37,824 bases of DNA from Bacillus sp. AFS041924 (GTDB lineage: Bacteria > Bacillota > Bacilli > Bacillales > Bacillaceae_G): the NCBI RefSeq assembly GCF_002577195.1, contig NZ_NULG01000003.1:1-37824 (forward strand), written 5' to 3'. The translations under genes were made by a program, and so were the position numbers. Shown here one piece after another: positions 17,738-27,243 of the stretch. The notes below the pieces were generated by a model. That model had not been told where the DNA came from, ran no database searches, and saw nothing but the letters and a program-made list of their open reading frames with translations. The first letter of the stretch is position 1. Each line of letters opens with the position of its first letter.

Positions 17738-17761
17738 TGATATATACTAATGTATATATCA
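17738..17761. promoter_or_regulatory. Perfect palindrome before an unknown gene
   Basis: TGATATATAC and GTATATATCA flank TAAT with no mismatch, 20 bases before the start codon of the rightward gene and 50 bases upstream of the leftward broken lipoprotein gene. TATACT inside it could be a -10 element. It looks like an operator; the regulator is unknown. Confidence 0.5.
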
Positions 17762-17781
17762 TTATTAAAGGAGTTTTAACA

Positions 17782-18222
17782 ATGTTTAATACAGACAACA
17801 TTTTTGTTCTTGAATATCGATTAATTGATGGAGAATTTACAAGACCTATTTACCATTTTCCATTTTTATCGAAGGTCCAAATCTTTACTAGAAGATACTG
17901 TGATTATTTTATTTTAAATGGTTTCGTTTACGAGAACAGAGGCTCTTATATTGAAGAAGATCGATATGTAATTGAGGTAGTTGAATCTGAATTGGAAAAT
18001 ACTCCTTTTTACCATTTAAATAGACCGTTAGGCATTGAAATTAGAGATGTCGATACTTTTGAGGAAATTCACTTCTATGAAAGTGGAGATGAATTAGATT
18101 TACTTTCTTGGCTTCAATCAACTTATATTACAATAAATCATCAATTTTATGAGCAAACATCAAATGAAGTGGATCAAGACCGCAATACTTACGTAATGTA
18201 TGTTAAACCGTTTAGTGAATAA
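17782..18222 (+). CDS. Acidic cytoplasmic protein, unknown function
   Basis: A 146-residue soluble protein with no signal peptide or membrane segment. It alternates short strands and helices ('FVLEYRLIDGEFTRPIYHF', 'RYVIEVVESELEN', 'LGIEIRDVDTFEEIHFY') and is rich in Glu, Asp and aromatic residues. I do not recognise a family. ATG 17782 is chosen because AAAGGAG lies eight bases upstream; an in-frame ATG at 17737 would place the upstream palindrome inside the coding frame. It is flanked by the palindrome and by a hairpin after its stop. Confidence 0.7.
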   Translation: MFNTDNIFVLEYRLIDGEFTRPIYHFPFLSKVQIFTRRYCDYFILNGFVYENRGSYIEEDRYVIEVVESELENTPFYHLNRPLGIEIRDVDTFEEIHFYESGDELDLLSWLQSTYITINHQFYEQTSNEVDQDRNTYVMYVKPFSE

Positions 18223-18228
18223 TGAATA

Positions 18229-18254
18229 AGCTACCTAAGTCGTCTTAGGTAGCT
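18229..18254. terminator. Hairpin between converging genes
   Basis: An 11-bp perfect stem AGCTACCTAAG with CTTAGGTAGCT around TCGT. T tracts on either side are poor, so it may be a weak bidirectional terminator for the unknown gene and the leftward acetyltransferase. Confidence 0.6.
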
Positions 18255-18263
18255 CACACTATT

Positions 18264-18719
18264 TTATAATTTTTGTTCAAGCTTTATTAAATCCTTACAC
18301 TGTATTCCATTTTCCCATATTTCTTCTTCATAATTTTGAATAAAGAAATCGTGAAAAATAGTACTCAATTGAAATCCACATTTTTTATAAAATGCTAGTT
18401 GATGTGTACTTGAGTTACCGGTACAGATTGAAATTCTAGAATAACCAAGTTTCTTAGATTCATTTATTCCAAAATGGATTAAATGCTTTCCTAATCCTTT
18501 TCCTTGATAAGCCGGATCAATTGCAATATTTTTAATTTCAATCTCTTCATTAGAATTCTCCACTAATACTATTATTCCAACGAGTAAATTTTGATTTAGT
18601 AGTTCATAAATTTCACTCATCTGAATATATTTATCTACCATTTCTTTTGATGGATCAGCTAGTAACAATAGACTCCAATGTTCTTTTGTTAGAAATTGAA
18701 TTTTATTAATATGATTCAT
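18264..18719 (-). CDS. GNAT-family N-acetyltransferase
   Basis: A 151-residue acetyltransferase with 'IKNIAIDPAYQGKGLGKHLIHFGI', where Q-G-K-G-L-G binds the acetyl-CoA pyrophosphate, and a C-terminal 'STHQLAFYKKCGFQL' segment. The acceptor is unknown. It follows the esterase gene by nine bases and is probably cotranscribed with it. ATG 18717-18719. Confidence 0.85.
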   Translation of the reverse strand: MNHINKIQFLTKEHWSLLLLADPSKEMVDKYIQMSEIYELLNQNLLVGIIVLVENSNEEIEIKNIAIDPAYQGKGLGKHLIHFGINESKKLGYSRISICTGNSSTHQLAFYKKCGFQLSTIFHDFFIQNYEEEIWENGIQCKDLIKLEQKL

Positions 18720-18728
18720 TCATACTCC

Positions 18729-19595
18729 TTATTTTTTTAATCTTGCCTTTAAATAATTGATCGTGTCATTTGTAGATTTTTGTATCGAAAGATTTGTAAA
18801 TCCATGATTTCCATTTTTAAGAGCAATCAAAGTAACCATTTTTGGGTTTTTCTTAGCAAAGCTCTCCGATTGACTGAACGGAACAAGCTTATCTCCCGTT
18901 CCATGTACAATAAAAATGGGAACCTTTGTCTTTTCTACATATTGAACTGGACTCATTCGATTATACTCATCTGTCATTAGATCTACAGTACTATTCATAT
19001 ATTTTTCAACAATTTCTGAACTTCTAGAAGAAGGAGATTGATTCATAGTCGTTAAGTCAGAAATAGGATACCAAGCTACAATATAGTTAATTTTATTTTG
19101 TATATCAGGCTGAAGGCCAGTTAATAAAGCTAAGTGGCCACCTGCAGAGGCACCGGCCAATCCGATTTGATTTCGATCAACCCCTAATTCAGTTGAGTTT
19201 TTGTAAATAAAGTCAATTGCTGTTTTCACGTCACGAACTGGAAAATTATATGAATAATTTTCTTTCGAATAAAGTGTATAATCTATGCTAATTGCCGTAT
19301 AACCATCTTTAACAATTTCATTAAAAATCGTTTTCCAACGTTTGTTTAGAGCTTTACTTCCATATCTCCAAGAACCACCATGAATAAAGATTAACGTTGG
19401 TGATTTACTATGTGATTTTTTAGATCGATATATATCAAAGGTTTGTGGAACCTGAGCGAGATTTGTGTAGCGTACGTCTCTTTGCACAAGAATATCTTTA
19501 CTTACAATTACCTTCTTTTTGTGTTTATGATGAAAACCATTAAATCCAACAAAGACAATAACAAAGATGACTAATGCTAAAATGATTTTCTTCAA
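18729..19595 (-). CDS. Membrane-anchored alpha/beta hydrolase (esterase)
   Basis: A 288-residue hydrolase with an N-terminal signal anchor (about residues 3-19) and a catalytic domain outside the membrane. The oxyanion loop is HGGS at residues 72-75, the nucleophile Ser150 is in GASAGG, the acid is in 'HGTGDKLVPFSQSE' and the base is His in 'NGNHGF'. This places it with the BD-FAE/acetylesterase group of the hormone-sensitive-lipase-like hydrolases. Start TTG 19593-19595 behind AAAGGTGA; no ATG with a site exists nearby. It heads a two-gene unit with the acetyltransferase. Confidence 0.85.
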   Translation of the reverse strand: MKKIILALVIFVIVFVGFNGFHHKHKKKVIVSKDILVQRDVRYTNLAQVPQTFDIYRSKKSHSKSPTLIFIHGGSWRYGSKALNKRWKTIFNEIVKDGYTAISIDYTLYSKENYSYNFPVRDVKTAIDFIYKNSTELGVDRNQIGLAGASAGGHLALLTGLQPDIQNKINYIVAWYPISDLTTMNQSPSSRSSEIVEKYMNSTVDLMTDEYNRMSPVQYVEKTKVPIFIVHGTGDKLVPFSQSESFAKKNPKMVTLIALKNGNHGFTNLSIQKSTNDTINYLKARLKK

Positions 19596-19721
19596 GCCAA
19601 TTCACCTTTCTAATTAAAAAAGAGACTAGCTCAGGTCATGTCTTCTTAAATCATTATTATGTAGATTTTAACGCCTACATAAATTAATAGAAATACACTA
19701 ATGATGCTAGCCTCAATTACT

Positions 19722-19805
19722 TTATTTAATAACTGTTACGTACAAAATTCCCCAAACTAAAAATACTGCACAAACCGCAAATAATATTTTTGCCAACTTT
19801 TCCAT
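19722..19805 (-). CDS. 27-residue single-helix membrane peptide
   Basis: A short frame reads MEKLAKILFAVCAVFLVWGI then LYVTVIK and stops. It is one hydrophobic helix with Lys at both ends, the look of a small membrane protein. ATG 19803-19805 is preceded by AGGGG at seven bases, and it begins 18 bases after the mutS2 stop, so it could be read from the mutS2 transcript. An 8-bp hairpin (19657-19682) lies downstream without a good T run. Detected only by composition and ribosome site. Confidence 0.45.
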   Translation of the reverse strand: MEKLAKILFAVCAVFLVWGILYVTVIK

Positions 19806-19823
19806 CTTAGAACCCCTATTACC

Positions 19824-22178
19824 TTATTTTAAATCGACAACTGTAACACCTATTCCACCTTCAGAGGCTGCTCCATATCGATACGATTTAACTGATCTGT
19901 GTTTTTTTAAGTAATCCTGTACACCTTGTCGTAATGCACCTGTTCCTTTTCCGTGAATAATATTAATTCGAGGATAACCAGCTAATAATGCATCATCAAT
20001 ATATTTCTCAACGCGGATTAACGCGTCTTCATATCTTTCGCCTCTTAAATCAAGTTCAAGATTCACATGAAAATCCTTACCTTTTACAGATGTAACAGTT
20101 CGTTCTTTTACTTCTTTAGGTGAACTAATATATTCGATATCTGTTTCTTTCACTTTCATCTTAATAATACCGAGCTGAACTTGCCATTCACCTTCGCTTA
20201 TTTTATCAAGTAATGTTCCTTTTTGATTAAAGCTAATCACTTTTACTTCGTCACCTTCACGAAGCTTTTTTTGTTTCTTTAGAGCTGCTTGAGGAATGGT
20301 TTTCTTAGGTGCATAAGGAATTGCCCCTTCCAAACGAGTCCTTGCCTCTATTAACTCATGATCTTTAATTGAAGCTAATTGGCTATTTTTAAGTTTTCTT
20401 AGCTCTTTAATAATATCCTCAGCTTCTTGTTGTGCTACTTTAACTCGCTTTTTCGCTTCTTCCTGTGCACTACGATATAAGTCATCACGATGCTCATAAA
20501 ATTCCATCATTTGCTTCTGTAAATCTTTGAAAATACGTTCTGATTCTTTACGGAAATCTTCTGCCTCTTTCCATTCTGTTTCTGCACCTTTTCTACTCGT
20601 TTCTAAAGATGCGATCATATTTTCAACTTCATTACTTTCTTCACTTACATGATTTCTTGCTTTTTCAATTACACGATTTGAAAGTCCCAATCTTCTAGAA
20701 ATTTCAAATGCATTACTTCTACCTGGAACTCCGATTAGTAATCGATAAGTTGGGCTTAATGTTTCTACATCAAATTCAACACTTGCATTCATTACATGCT
20801 CTCGATTGTAACTATATGCTTTTAATTCAGGATAATGCGTAGTTGCTACTACTCTTGCACCGTACTCACTTACCTCATCTAAAATCGAGATTGCTAAAGC
20901 TGCACCTTCGCCAGGATCAGTTCCAGCTCCTAATTCATCGAATAAAACAAGACTACTATAATTTACATGTTTCAAAATATCTACAATATTCACCATATGG
21001 GAAGAAAATGTACTTAAGCTCTGTTCGATCGACTGCTCATCACCAATATCGGCAAAGATTTGCTCAAATACACAAATTTCTGACCCATCTAATGTAGGAA
21101 TTTGAAGACCAGATTGAGCCATTAACACACAAATACCAATCGTTTTTAAAGTTACCGTCTTTCCACCTGTATTTGGACCAGTTATAACGATTGTTGTATA
21201 ATCCTTGCCTAATTCAATGTCGTTAGCTACTACTACATCTCTTGGAATTAGTGGATGACGTGCTTTTTTCAATTTAAAATATCGATCGTTATTTAAAACT
21301 GGTTTACTCGCCTTAATTGAGTGCGAATAGTTTGCTTTTGCAAATAAGAAATCCATTTCAGCTAAAATTTCAACATTTTGCAATAAATCCGCTGAAGCTT
21401 CTGCAACTTGTCCCGTTAATGCCATTAAAATTTTCTCAATTTCTTGCTCTTCTTTAACTTTAGCCTCTTGTAAACTATTGTTTAATGTAACGACACTTTG
21501 TGGTTCAATAAATAATGTTTGACCAGAAGAAGATTGATCATGCACAATACCACCATAAACATGACGATACTCTTGTTTTACTGGAATAACGAAACGATCA
21601 TTACGAATCGTAACGATTGAATCTGATAACATCTTTTGTGCATTTGAACCTCTCGTTAAACTTTCTAATTTTTCACGAATACGTGCTTCAGCTGTTCGAA
21701 CTTGTCCACGAATCATTCGAAGTGTTACACTAGCGTCATCTAAAACTTCACCATTATCACCAATAGCAGCTTTTATATTTTTATCTAGTTCTAATAAAGG
21801 AATGATTTGCTCACTTAATGATTCTAAATATGGAATCTCTACTTCACTTTCTATTAACCCTTCAATAAATCGAATCATTTGACGTCCAGCATAAGTAACA
21901 CCTGAAATCGCTATTAACTCAGAAGGTGAAAGCATTCCACCAATATCCGCTCTTTTAACTTGCATTCTTATATCAGATAAACCACCAAGTGGAACATTTC
22001 CGCGTAAACGAATAACATTTACTGCTTCGTCTGTTGATTCATGTAATTCTACTACTTCATCATAGTCCGTACTTGGTAAAAGATTTTTAATACGTTCCTT
22101 ACCTAGTGATGATGAAGCGTGTTTAAGCAATTGTTCTTTTATTTTATCGTACTCTAAAACTCTTAACGTACGTTTCAT
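19824..22178 (-). CDS. mutS2: MutS2 endonuclease/ribosome-rescue ATPase
   Basis: A 784-residue protein. MutS core ATPase: Walker A GPNTGGKT at 334-341, Walker B '[17 protein letters not shown]' at 410-426. A long charged coiled coil follows (about 510-620), then a C-terminal Smr domain with LDLRG at 709-713 and HGKGTG at 742-747. It lacks the mismatch-recognition domain of MutS1. In B. subtilis the homologue acts on collided ribosomes and has been linked to recombination control. ATG 22176-22178 follows AAGGGGG. It is 14 bases downstream of polX in the same transcript. Confidence 0.96.
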   Translation of the reverse strand: MKRTLRVLEYDKIKEQLLKHASSSLGKERIKNLLPSTDYDEVVELHESTDEAVNVIRLRGNVPLGGLSDIRMQVKRADIGGMLSPSELIAISGVTYAGRQMIRFIEGLIESEVEIPYLESLSEQIIPLLELDKNIKAAIGDNGEVLDDASVTLRMIRGQVRTAEARIREKLESLTRGSNAQKMLSDSIVTIRNDRFVIPVKQEYRHVYGGIVHDQSSSGQTLFIEPQSVVTLNNSLQEAKVKEEQEIEKILMALTGQVAEASADLLQNVEILAEMDFLFAKANYSHSIKASKPVLNNDRYFKLKKARHPLIPRDVVVANDIELGKDYTTIVITGPNTGGKTVTLKTIGICVLMAQSGLQIPTLDGSEICVFEQIFADIGDEQSIEQSLSTFSSHMVNIVDILKHVNYSSLVLFDELGAGTDPGEGAALAISILDEVSEYGARVVATTHYPELKAYSYNREHVMNASVEFDVETLSPTYRLLIGVPGRSNAFEISRRLGLSNRVIEKARNHVSEESNEVENMIASLETSRKGAETEWKEAEDFRKESERIFKDLQKQMMEFYEHRDDLYRSAQEEAKKRVKVAQQEAEDIIKELRKLKNSQLASIKDHELIEARTRLEGAIPYAPKKTIPQAALKKQKKLREGDEVKVISFNQKGTLLDKISEGEWQVQLGIIKMKVKETDIEYISSPKEVKERTVTSVKGKDFHVNLELDLRGERYEDALIRVEKYIDDALLAGYPRINIIHGKGTGALRQGVQDYLKKHRSVKSYRYGAASEGGIGVTVVDLK

Positions 22179-22192
22179 GACTCGTAACCCCC

Positions 22193-23917
22193 TTACACTC
22201 GATTACGTTTCTCTTCAATCAAACTTAAAAGTTCTTGTAATTCGAATGTATTTACAATATTTTCTCTTTTTAACCAAGCCTTCTTTGCCGCACTAACCCC
22301 GATCGTCATATGTTCTAGCATATCAATGTTATGTGCATCAGTATTAATTGAAAGCATAACACCAGCAACACTTGCCATCATTAACATTTCTTTGTTTAGA
22401 TCTAAACGATTAGGATTTGCATTTAATTCTAAAATTGTTCCCGTTTCTTTTGCCACAGAAATCAATTCTTCAGCATTTACTTTATACCCAGCTCTTCTAC
22501 CAATTTTACGCCCTGTTGGATGTCCAATCATGCTAACATACGGATTTCTCATTGCATTTTTTAAACGCATCATGATTGTTTCTTCATCTTGACTAAAGCT
22601 AGAATGGATCGATGCAATAACAAAATCTAATGAACGTAAAACATCATCCTCATAATCTAACGAACCATCTGGTAAAATATCCATTTCTACACCATGCAGA
22701 ATTGTAAAATCTGTGTATTTTTCATTTACACGCTGAATTTCTTCTTTCTGTTTCCATAAGCGCTCAGGAGTTAAACCATTAGCAACCTTTAAATATTGTG
22801 AATGGTCTGTGATGACAATATATTGATAGCCTTTTGCACGGCAGACATCCGCCATTTCTTCAATTGAGTAGCCACCATCGCTCCATGTAGAATGCATATG
22901 TAAATCAGATTTAATATCTTCTAAACGAATTAACGGATAATCGCTTGTAAAAGTTGAAACTTCTTTTCCATCCTCTCGAATTTCAGGTGGAAAACAAGGT
23001 AAATTAAAGTGGGCATAAAATGCCTCTTCATTCTCAAATGTTAAAACCTCACCAGTATTTACATTCTCAACACCATACTCACTAATTTTTTCATCACGCT
23101 CTTTAGCTAATTGACGCATTGCTACATTATGATCTTTAGACCCGGTAAAATGATGAAGTGTTGTAGCAAACTCCTTAGGTTGAATGATTCGGAAATCAAC
23201 TGAAATCTCATATTCAACGCCTTTTAAAACTAGAGACACTTTTGTATCCCCTTGTGCAATTACTCGTACAATGTCCCGAATAGAAAGTAATTGTTCTTTA
23301 ATACTCTCCGGTTTATTTGAAGCAATAATAAAATCTAAATCCTTAACAGTTTCTCGTACTCTTCGCAAACTTCCGGCTCTTGAATACTTTTCAACATCCT
23401 TCATTTCAGCTAAATATGCTTCAATTTTATCAGCAATCGGTAATACATCTGCTAGTGGCAAGCGCTCAGGCTGCTTACCATATTCCTCGATTGATTCTAA
23501 AATATTTTCCTCCGTTTTTTTACCGAATCCAGCTAACCCTTGTAACTTACCATTTAAACAAGCTTCTTTTAACTGTTCCATGCTCTCAATTTGTAATGCT
23601 TGATAAAGCTTGGCTACTTTTTTCCCACCTAGTCCTGGTAGTCTGAGTAAAGGTAGTAAAGTTTTCGGTAATGATTCTTGTAATTCTTCCAACACTGTAC
23701 TTTTGCCAGTTTCAATATACTCTAAAATGACTGCAGAAGTCCCTTTTCCGATTCCTTTTATAGCAGTAAAGTCATCGATTTGCTCAAGACTTCTTTCATC
23801 AGTTTCAAGTGCATTCGCTGCTTTTCGAAATGCAGATATTTTAAAGGCATTCTCGCCTTTTAATTCTAGATAAGTTGCAATTTGTTCTAATAGTTTAATT
23901 AGTTCCTTTTTGTGCAT
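22193..23917 (-). CDS. polX: DNA polymerase/3'-5' exonuclease PolX
   Basis: A 574-residue family-X polymerase of the bacterial type. Helix-hairpin-helix motifs are near residues 52-64 and 92-104 ('[13 protein letters not shown]'), and the nucleotidyltransferase acids lie in '[15 protein letters not shown]'. The C-terminal PHP exonuclease domain begins with '[18 protein letters not shown]' and continues through '[15 protein letters not shown]' and 'NTDAHN', holding the metal-binding His/Asp set. It fills short gaps in base-excision repair. ATG 23915-23917. In Bacillus it likewise follows cvpA and precedes mutS2. Confidence 0.96.
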   Translation of the reverse strand: MHKKELIKLLEQIATYLELKGENAFKISAFRKAANALETDERSLEQIDDFTAIKGIGKGTSAVILEYIETGKSTVLEELQESLPKTLLPLLRLPGLGGKKVAKLYQALQIESMEQLKEACLNGKLQGLAGFGKKTEENILESIEEYGKQPERLPLADVLPIADKIEAYLAEMKDVEKYSRAGSLRRVRETVKDLDFIIASNKPESIKEQLLSIRDIVRVIAQGDTKVSLVLKGVEYEISVDFRIIQPKEFATTLHHFTGSKDHNVAMRQLAKERDEKISEYGVENVNTGEVLTFENEEAFYAHFNLPCFPPEIREDGKEVSTFTSDYPLIRLEDIKSDLHMHSTWSDGGYSIEEMADVCRAKGYQYIVITDHSQYLKVANGLTPERLWKQKEEIQRVNEKYTDFTILHGVEMDILPDGSLDYEDDVLRSLDFVIASIHSSFSQDEETIMMRLKNAMRNPYVSMIGHPTGRKIGRRAGYKVNAEELISVAKETGTILELNANPNRLDLNKEMLMMASVAGVMLSINTDAHNIDMLEHMTIGVSAAKKAWLKRENIVNTFELQELLSLIEEKRNRV

Positions 23918-23960
23918 TTTAAGTCACCTACTTAACATAGATTTTTTTCACTTAAACTCA

Positions 23961-24488
23961 TTAAAGAATTTCTGAACTTGAAAATCCATTCCATAATTCC
24001 ATCAGTTGGTTTGATATAAATGGCGTATGTTGAACCATAAAATAAGCAATATTTGATTTATGTAATAAAACATGAAGCGAATCAATCGGTATAATTAAAG
24101 CGATAAAAAGCGCCAAAACCGAAAATAAATAAACCTCAATAAAACCAAAAATACCACCTAAAAAGGAGTTCATCTGTTTTAAAACCGGTAATTGGAATAC
24201 GCCGTTTAATAAAGAACCAATGAACGAAATAACAAGTCTTGTCCCAATAAATAGTAACGCAAAAGCAATAATTTCATAGATAAATTGCTCTGCATTTACG
24301 ACCTGGCTTTCGCTTATATGTATTGGAAATATTTTCTTAAGAGAAGTAGCGGTCTGTTCGTAATAATGATAAGCTAAGTATAAGGAAAGTAAAAAACCTA
24401 GTAATCGTACAAGACTGCTAATAAATCCTCTTTTCCAACCTGTCAATATTCCTAAAATAAAAATAATCAGTATGATTAAATCAATCAT
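23961..24488 (-). CDS. cvpA: CvpA-family membrane protein
   Basis: A 175-residue protein with four transmembrane helices, starting '[21 protein letters not shown]', typical of the CvpA/colicin V production family (YshB in B. subtilis). Its function in Gram-positives is not established. I start it at ATG 24486-24488, which overlaps the end of zapA by eight bases and implies translational coupling; the GTG 15 bases upstream has no ribosome site and adds residues not usual for the family. Confidence 0.9.
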   Translation of the reverse strand: MIDLIILIIFILGILTGWKRGFISSLVRLLGFLLSLYLAYHYYEQTATSLKKIFPIHISESQVVNAEQFIYEIIAFALLFIGTRLVISFIGSLLNGVFQLPVLKQMNSFLGGIFGFIEVYLFSVLALFIALIIPIDSLHVLLHKSNIAYFMVQHTPFISNQLMELWNGFSSSEIL

Positions 24489-24765
24489 TGTTGTTCTGCT
24501 CACTTTTCGTTTGTTTTTCTAATAATTTTTCGAGTATTTCCGCTCTTTCTTTTAACTTTACATAATCGCTAACTATATTTAGTGCCGTTAAAACAGCTAA
24601 TTTATTTGTATCTAAAAGTGGATTTTTTTTATTTATTTCTTTCATTTTATCATCTACAATTGAGGCAACATGGCGAATATGATCTGTTGACTCGTCACCA
24701 GTAATTGCATAATGTTGCCCATAGATAGTCACATTTAGTTTTTGTTTTGATGAAGAATCGGACAA
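24481..24765 (-). CDS. zapA: Cell-division protein ZapA
   Basis: A 94-residue protein that bundles FtsZ filaments at midcell. The family core '[23 protein letters not shown]' (read in parts) and the helical tail '[19 protein letters not shown]' then '[14 protein letters not shown]' match Bacillus ZapA closely. The nearby ATG 24769-24771 touches the GGAGGT site, leaving no spacer, whereas TTG 24763-24765 is seven bases from it and gives the usual start 'MSDSSSK', so TTG is preferred. First gene of zapA-cvpA-polX-mutS2, divergent from rnhC. Confidence 0.92.
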   Translation of the reverse strand: MSDSSSKQKLNVTIYGQHYAITGDESTDHIRHVASIVDDKMKEINKKNPLLDTNKLAVLTALNIVSDYVKLKERAEILEKLLEKQTKSEQNNND

Positions 24766-24867
24766 CTTCATACCTCCATTCAGCTATAAACATTCTAACC
24801 TTAACTATAACACGAAATTCAATACAAACAAAAGTATTGGAAATTATCCATATTAAAGGAGAAATTT

Positions 24868-25800
24868 ATGTCAAACACTGTATTAACAGTTAATGAGGAT
24901 ACTCTCTTAAAAATGAAAGTCCACTACCAAAATAGTCTGCAACCAAAAGTACCACAAGGTGGAGTCTTTATGGCCAAACCAAATGGCTGTACAATCACTG
25001 CTTATAAGTCAGGAAAAGTAATGTTTCAAGGCTCAAATTGTGATGCTGAAGTAAGTAAATGGCAAGGTAAATCAGCTAGCCAAACGCCTAAAAAAGTAAA
25101 TCCCACAAATACGAATTCAACTTTACCAAAAAACTTTTCAAGCCTTGCAGTAATAGGTAGTGATGAAGTTGGTACTGGAGATTATTTTGGACCAATGACA
25201 GTAGTTGCTTCCTTTGTTGATCCGAGTCAATTCGAATTACTGAAAGAGTTAGGCGTTAAAGATTCAAAAGAATTAACTGACGATGGAATATGTAGCATCG
25301 CAAAAAAGATTATGCATGTCGTAACTTACAGTCTACTAGTACTACACAATGAAAAATACAACGATATGCAAGAAAAAGGCTATAATATGAACAAATTAAA
25401 AGCCTTATTGCATAATCAGGCAATTCGAAATACCATATCAAAATTAGAAGGTAAAACGTATGATGCAATTTTAATTGACCAATTTACTCCTCCCAATCTG
25501 TACTACGGATATTTAAAGGGAACAAAAGAAGTTATTCGTGATAAAGTTAAATTTGCTACAAAAGCAGAAGGTCTGCATCTCTCGGTTGCAGTTTCTTCTA
25601 TTCTAGCTCGCTATGCTTTCCTACAACAAATGGATCAATTAAGCGAAAAGGCTGGAATGACCTTACCAAAAGGCGCTGGTTCAAAAGTTGATCAAGCAGC
25701 TGCAAAACTAATTAAATCAAAAGGTTTTGAAGCTTTAAGAAGTTTAACAAAATTACATTTTGCGAATACCGAAAAAGCGTTAAAGATTGCAAAGAAATAA
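24868..25800 (+). CDS. rnhC: Ribonuclease HIII
   Basis: A 310-residue enzyme that cuts RNA in RNA-DNA hybrids. The N-terminal substrate-binding domain (about 1-80) has 'PQGGVFMAKPNGCTITAYKSGK', and the catalytic domain opens with 'GSDEVGTGDYFGPM', where Asp99 and Glu100 are metal ligands, followed by 'LGVKDSKELTD' and 'ILIDQF'. Length fits Bacillus RnhC (about 313). ATG 24868 follows GGAGA. It is read away from zapA, the same divergent arrangement as in other bacilli. Confidence 0.96.
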   Translation: MSNTVLTVNEDTLLKMKVHYQNSLQPKVPQGGVFMAKPNGCTITAYKSGKVMFQGSNCDAEVSKWQGKSASQTPKKVNPTNTNSTLPKNFSSLAVIGSDEVGTGDYFGPMTVVASFVDPSQFELLKELGVKDSKELTDDGICSIAKKIMHVVTYSLLVLHNEKYNDMQEKGYNMNKLKALLHNQAIRNTISKLEGKTYDAILIDQFTPPNLYYGYLKGTKEVIRDKVKFATKAEGLHLSVAVSSILARYAFLQQMDQLSEKAGMTLPKGAGSKVDQAAAKLIKSKGFEALRSLTKLHFANTEKALKIAKK

Positions 25801-25841
25801 ATAAAAAAAGCTGTATTCTAAACGAACATTTAGAATACAGC
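25800..25841 (-). terminator. Terminator overlapping the end of a leftward gene
   Basis: A perfect 13-bp stem (25810-25822 with 25829-25841) around CGAACA, followed on the minus strand by T7 and more T. The stop codon of the leftward membrane-protein gene (25830-25832) lies within the stem. It may also serve rnhC, though the plus side lacks a T run. Confidence 0.85.
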
Positions 25842-26102
25842 ATCTACTATAAATACAATAAATCCTAATAGGCTAGCAACTTGTTTTTGTTTTTTATATC
25901 GAAGCATTGGTTTAGATAATAAAAATAAACAAATCAAAAATCCAAAAGGGATCGGAAACCAAAATAACCTAAATGGTAAAGAAGCTAGTACATAATAACC
26001 GATCATTTGAAACCCAAGATTACTAACATCTCGCTTAATGGCATCTTTATAAACAGCTAACACCCCAACCAACAATCCGACATAAAGTAAAAAGATTAAC
26101 AT
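25830..26102 (-). CDS. Small membrane protein, unknown function
   Basis: A 90-residue protein with hydrophobic segments at about 1-17, 33-62 (likely two helices broken by 'FRLFWFPIPFG') and 75-88. ATG 26100-26102 is seven bases from GGAGG; the adjacent TTG upstream is closer than usual. Its last codons lie within its terminator hairpin. It converges on rnhC. No family recognised. Confidence 0.7.
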   Translation of the reverse strand: MLIFLLYVGLLVGVLAVYKDAIKRDVSNLGFQMIGYYVLASLPFRLFWFPIPFGFLICLFLLSKPMLRYKKQKQVASLLGFIVFIVDAVF

Positions 26103-26222
26103 CAAGCCACCTCCAAGATTGTCCTACTAATAACCTATTCACCCTAGGCTTGTCTAAAGACACATAAAGAAAAATGTTTACACATATTCATAACATAGTA
26201 GAAACGAAGGAGGAGTATGTAG

Positions 26223-26663
26223 ATGAATAATTTATTAAACGAATTTAGTAGTCTAATCCAAACCGTTCCAAAAATAATCATATCTTTATCGAATACAAAT
26301 TATAAACCGAGTCCTACAAAATGGTCTAAAAAAGAAATACTTGGACATCTTTGTGATTCTGCGACTATGAACCATAAAAGATTTATAGACAGATTATCCT
26401 CTAATGATGAATTAACTTTAGAGCTTTATAAACAAAATTCATGGGTAGAAATAAATGACTATCAAAATAACTATACAATTGAAGAAATCCTTACTTTATG
26501 GACTGCACTAAATTCTCGTTTCATAAATGTACTCTCAACTATTTCAGAAGACCAATGGAAGCTACAATATAAAAGTCAAAATGAAGAAACCGTTACTCTA
26601 AGCTATTTATTTACCGACTATATTGATCATATGAAACATCATCTAAACCAAATTTTAGGATAG
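26223..26663 (+). CDS. DinB-superfamily protein
   Basis: A 146-residue four-helix-bundle protein. 'PSPTKWSKKEILGHLCDSATMNHKRF' gives the first metal-site histidine, and 'YIDHMKHHLNQIL' gives the C-terminal His cluster, as in DinB_2 proteins; some relatives are thiol-dependent transferases (bacillithiol or mycothiol). The ribosome site AAGGAGGAG is very strong. The physiological substrate is unknown. It is followed by a PH-domain membrane gene after 15 bases. Confidence 0.8.
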   Translation: MNNLLNEFSSLIQTVPKIIISLSNTNYKPSPTKWSKKEILGHLCDSATMNHKRFIDRLSSNDELTLELYKQNSWVEINDYQNNYTIEEILTLWTALNSRFINVLSTISEDQWKLQYKSQNEETVTLSYLFTDYIDHMKHHLNQILG

Positions 26664-26678
26664 GATACAAGTGTCGTT

Positions 26679-27137
26679 ATGAAATTTAAAGTGAAGAAAA
26701 ACCCACTACTAGTCATACTAATTCTAAGCTTAATTCCGATCATCGTCTCAGTTCCAATCATTAGCTTTATTGAAGGCGATACCGCTGGAATCATCATAAG
26801 TCTTGTTGTCTTTGTTTTTTTACTTCCAATAATGATTGTTCTAGTTTGGGCATTATTCGATACGTATCATGAATTAACAGAAAACGAATTCAAATCAAAA
26901 TTTGGGTTTATTACAGTTAATATTCCATACCATGAAATAAGGGAAGTTCGTTTCTCAAACAATCCGGTTTCATCTCCATCATGGACTTTCAAACGCTTAA
27001 AAATCGAATATAAAAGGTGCGAATTCGCCTTACTGTCACTTCCAATAGATGAAGAATTTTTTTTACAAGAAATAAAAAAACATTGTCCAAATGCAACCAT
27101 TTTAACTCGACAAAAAACAGAAGTTTTCTTTGATTAA
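26679..27137 (+). CDS. Membrane protein with bacterial PH-like domain
   Basis: A 152-residue protein with two transmembrane helices (about 10-30 and 38-62) followed by a cytoplasmic beta-rich part, 'HELTENEFKSKFGFITVNIPYHEIREVRF', which looks like the bPH domain found after two helices in many small Bacillus membrane proteins. Function unknown. The ribosome site is weak, so expression may depend on translation of the DinB gene just upstream. Confidence 0.65.
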   Translation: MKFKVKKNPLLVILILSLIPIIVSVPIISFIEGDTAGIIISLVVFVFLLPIMIVLVWALFDTYHELTENEFKSKFGFITVNIPYHEIREVRFSNNPVSSPSWTFKRLKIEYKRCEFALLSLPIDEEFFLQEIKKHCPNATILTRQKTEVFFD

Positions 27138-27173
27138 AATCTGAGAGCTTGTCTAACATATGCTTTTAATTAA

Positions 27174-27220
27174 AAAACTCGCGAGGTACTATGCTCCTTG
27201 CGAGTTTTCTTTGTTTTTTT
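27174..27220 (+). terminator. Terminator of the DinB/PH-domain pair
   Basis: AAAACTCGC (27174-27182) pairs with GCGAGTTTT (27200-27208), followed by T-rich sequence to 27220. Confidence 0.85.
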
Positions 27221-27243
27221 AGCTTCTTTTTCAGTGGCTTATT

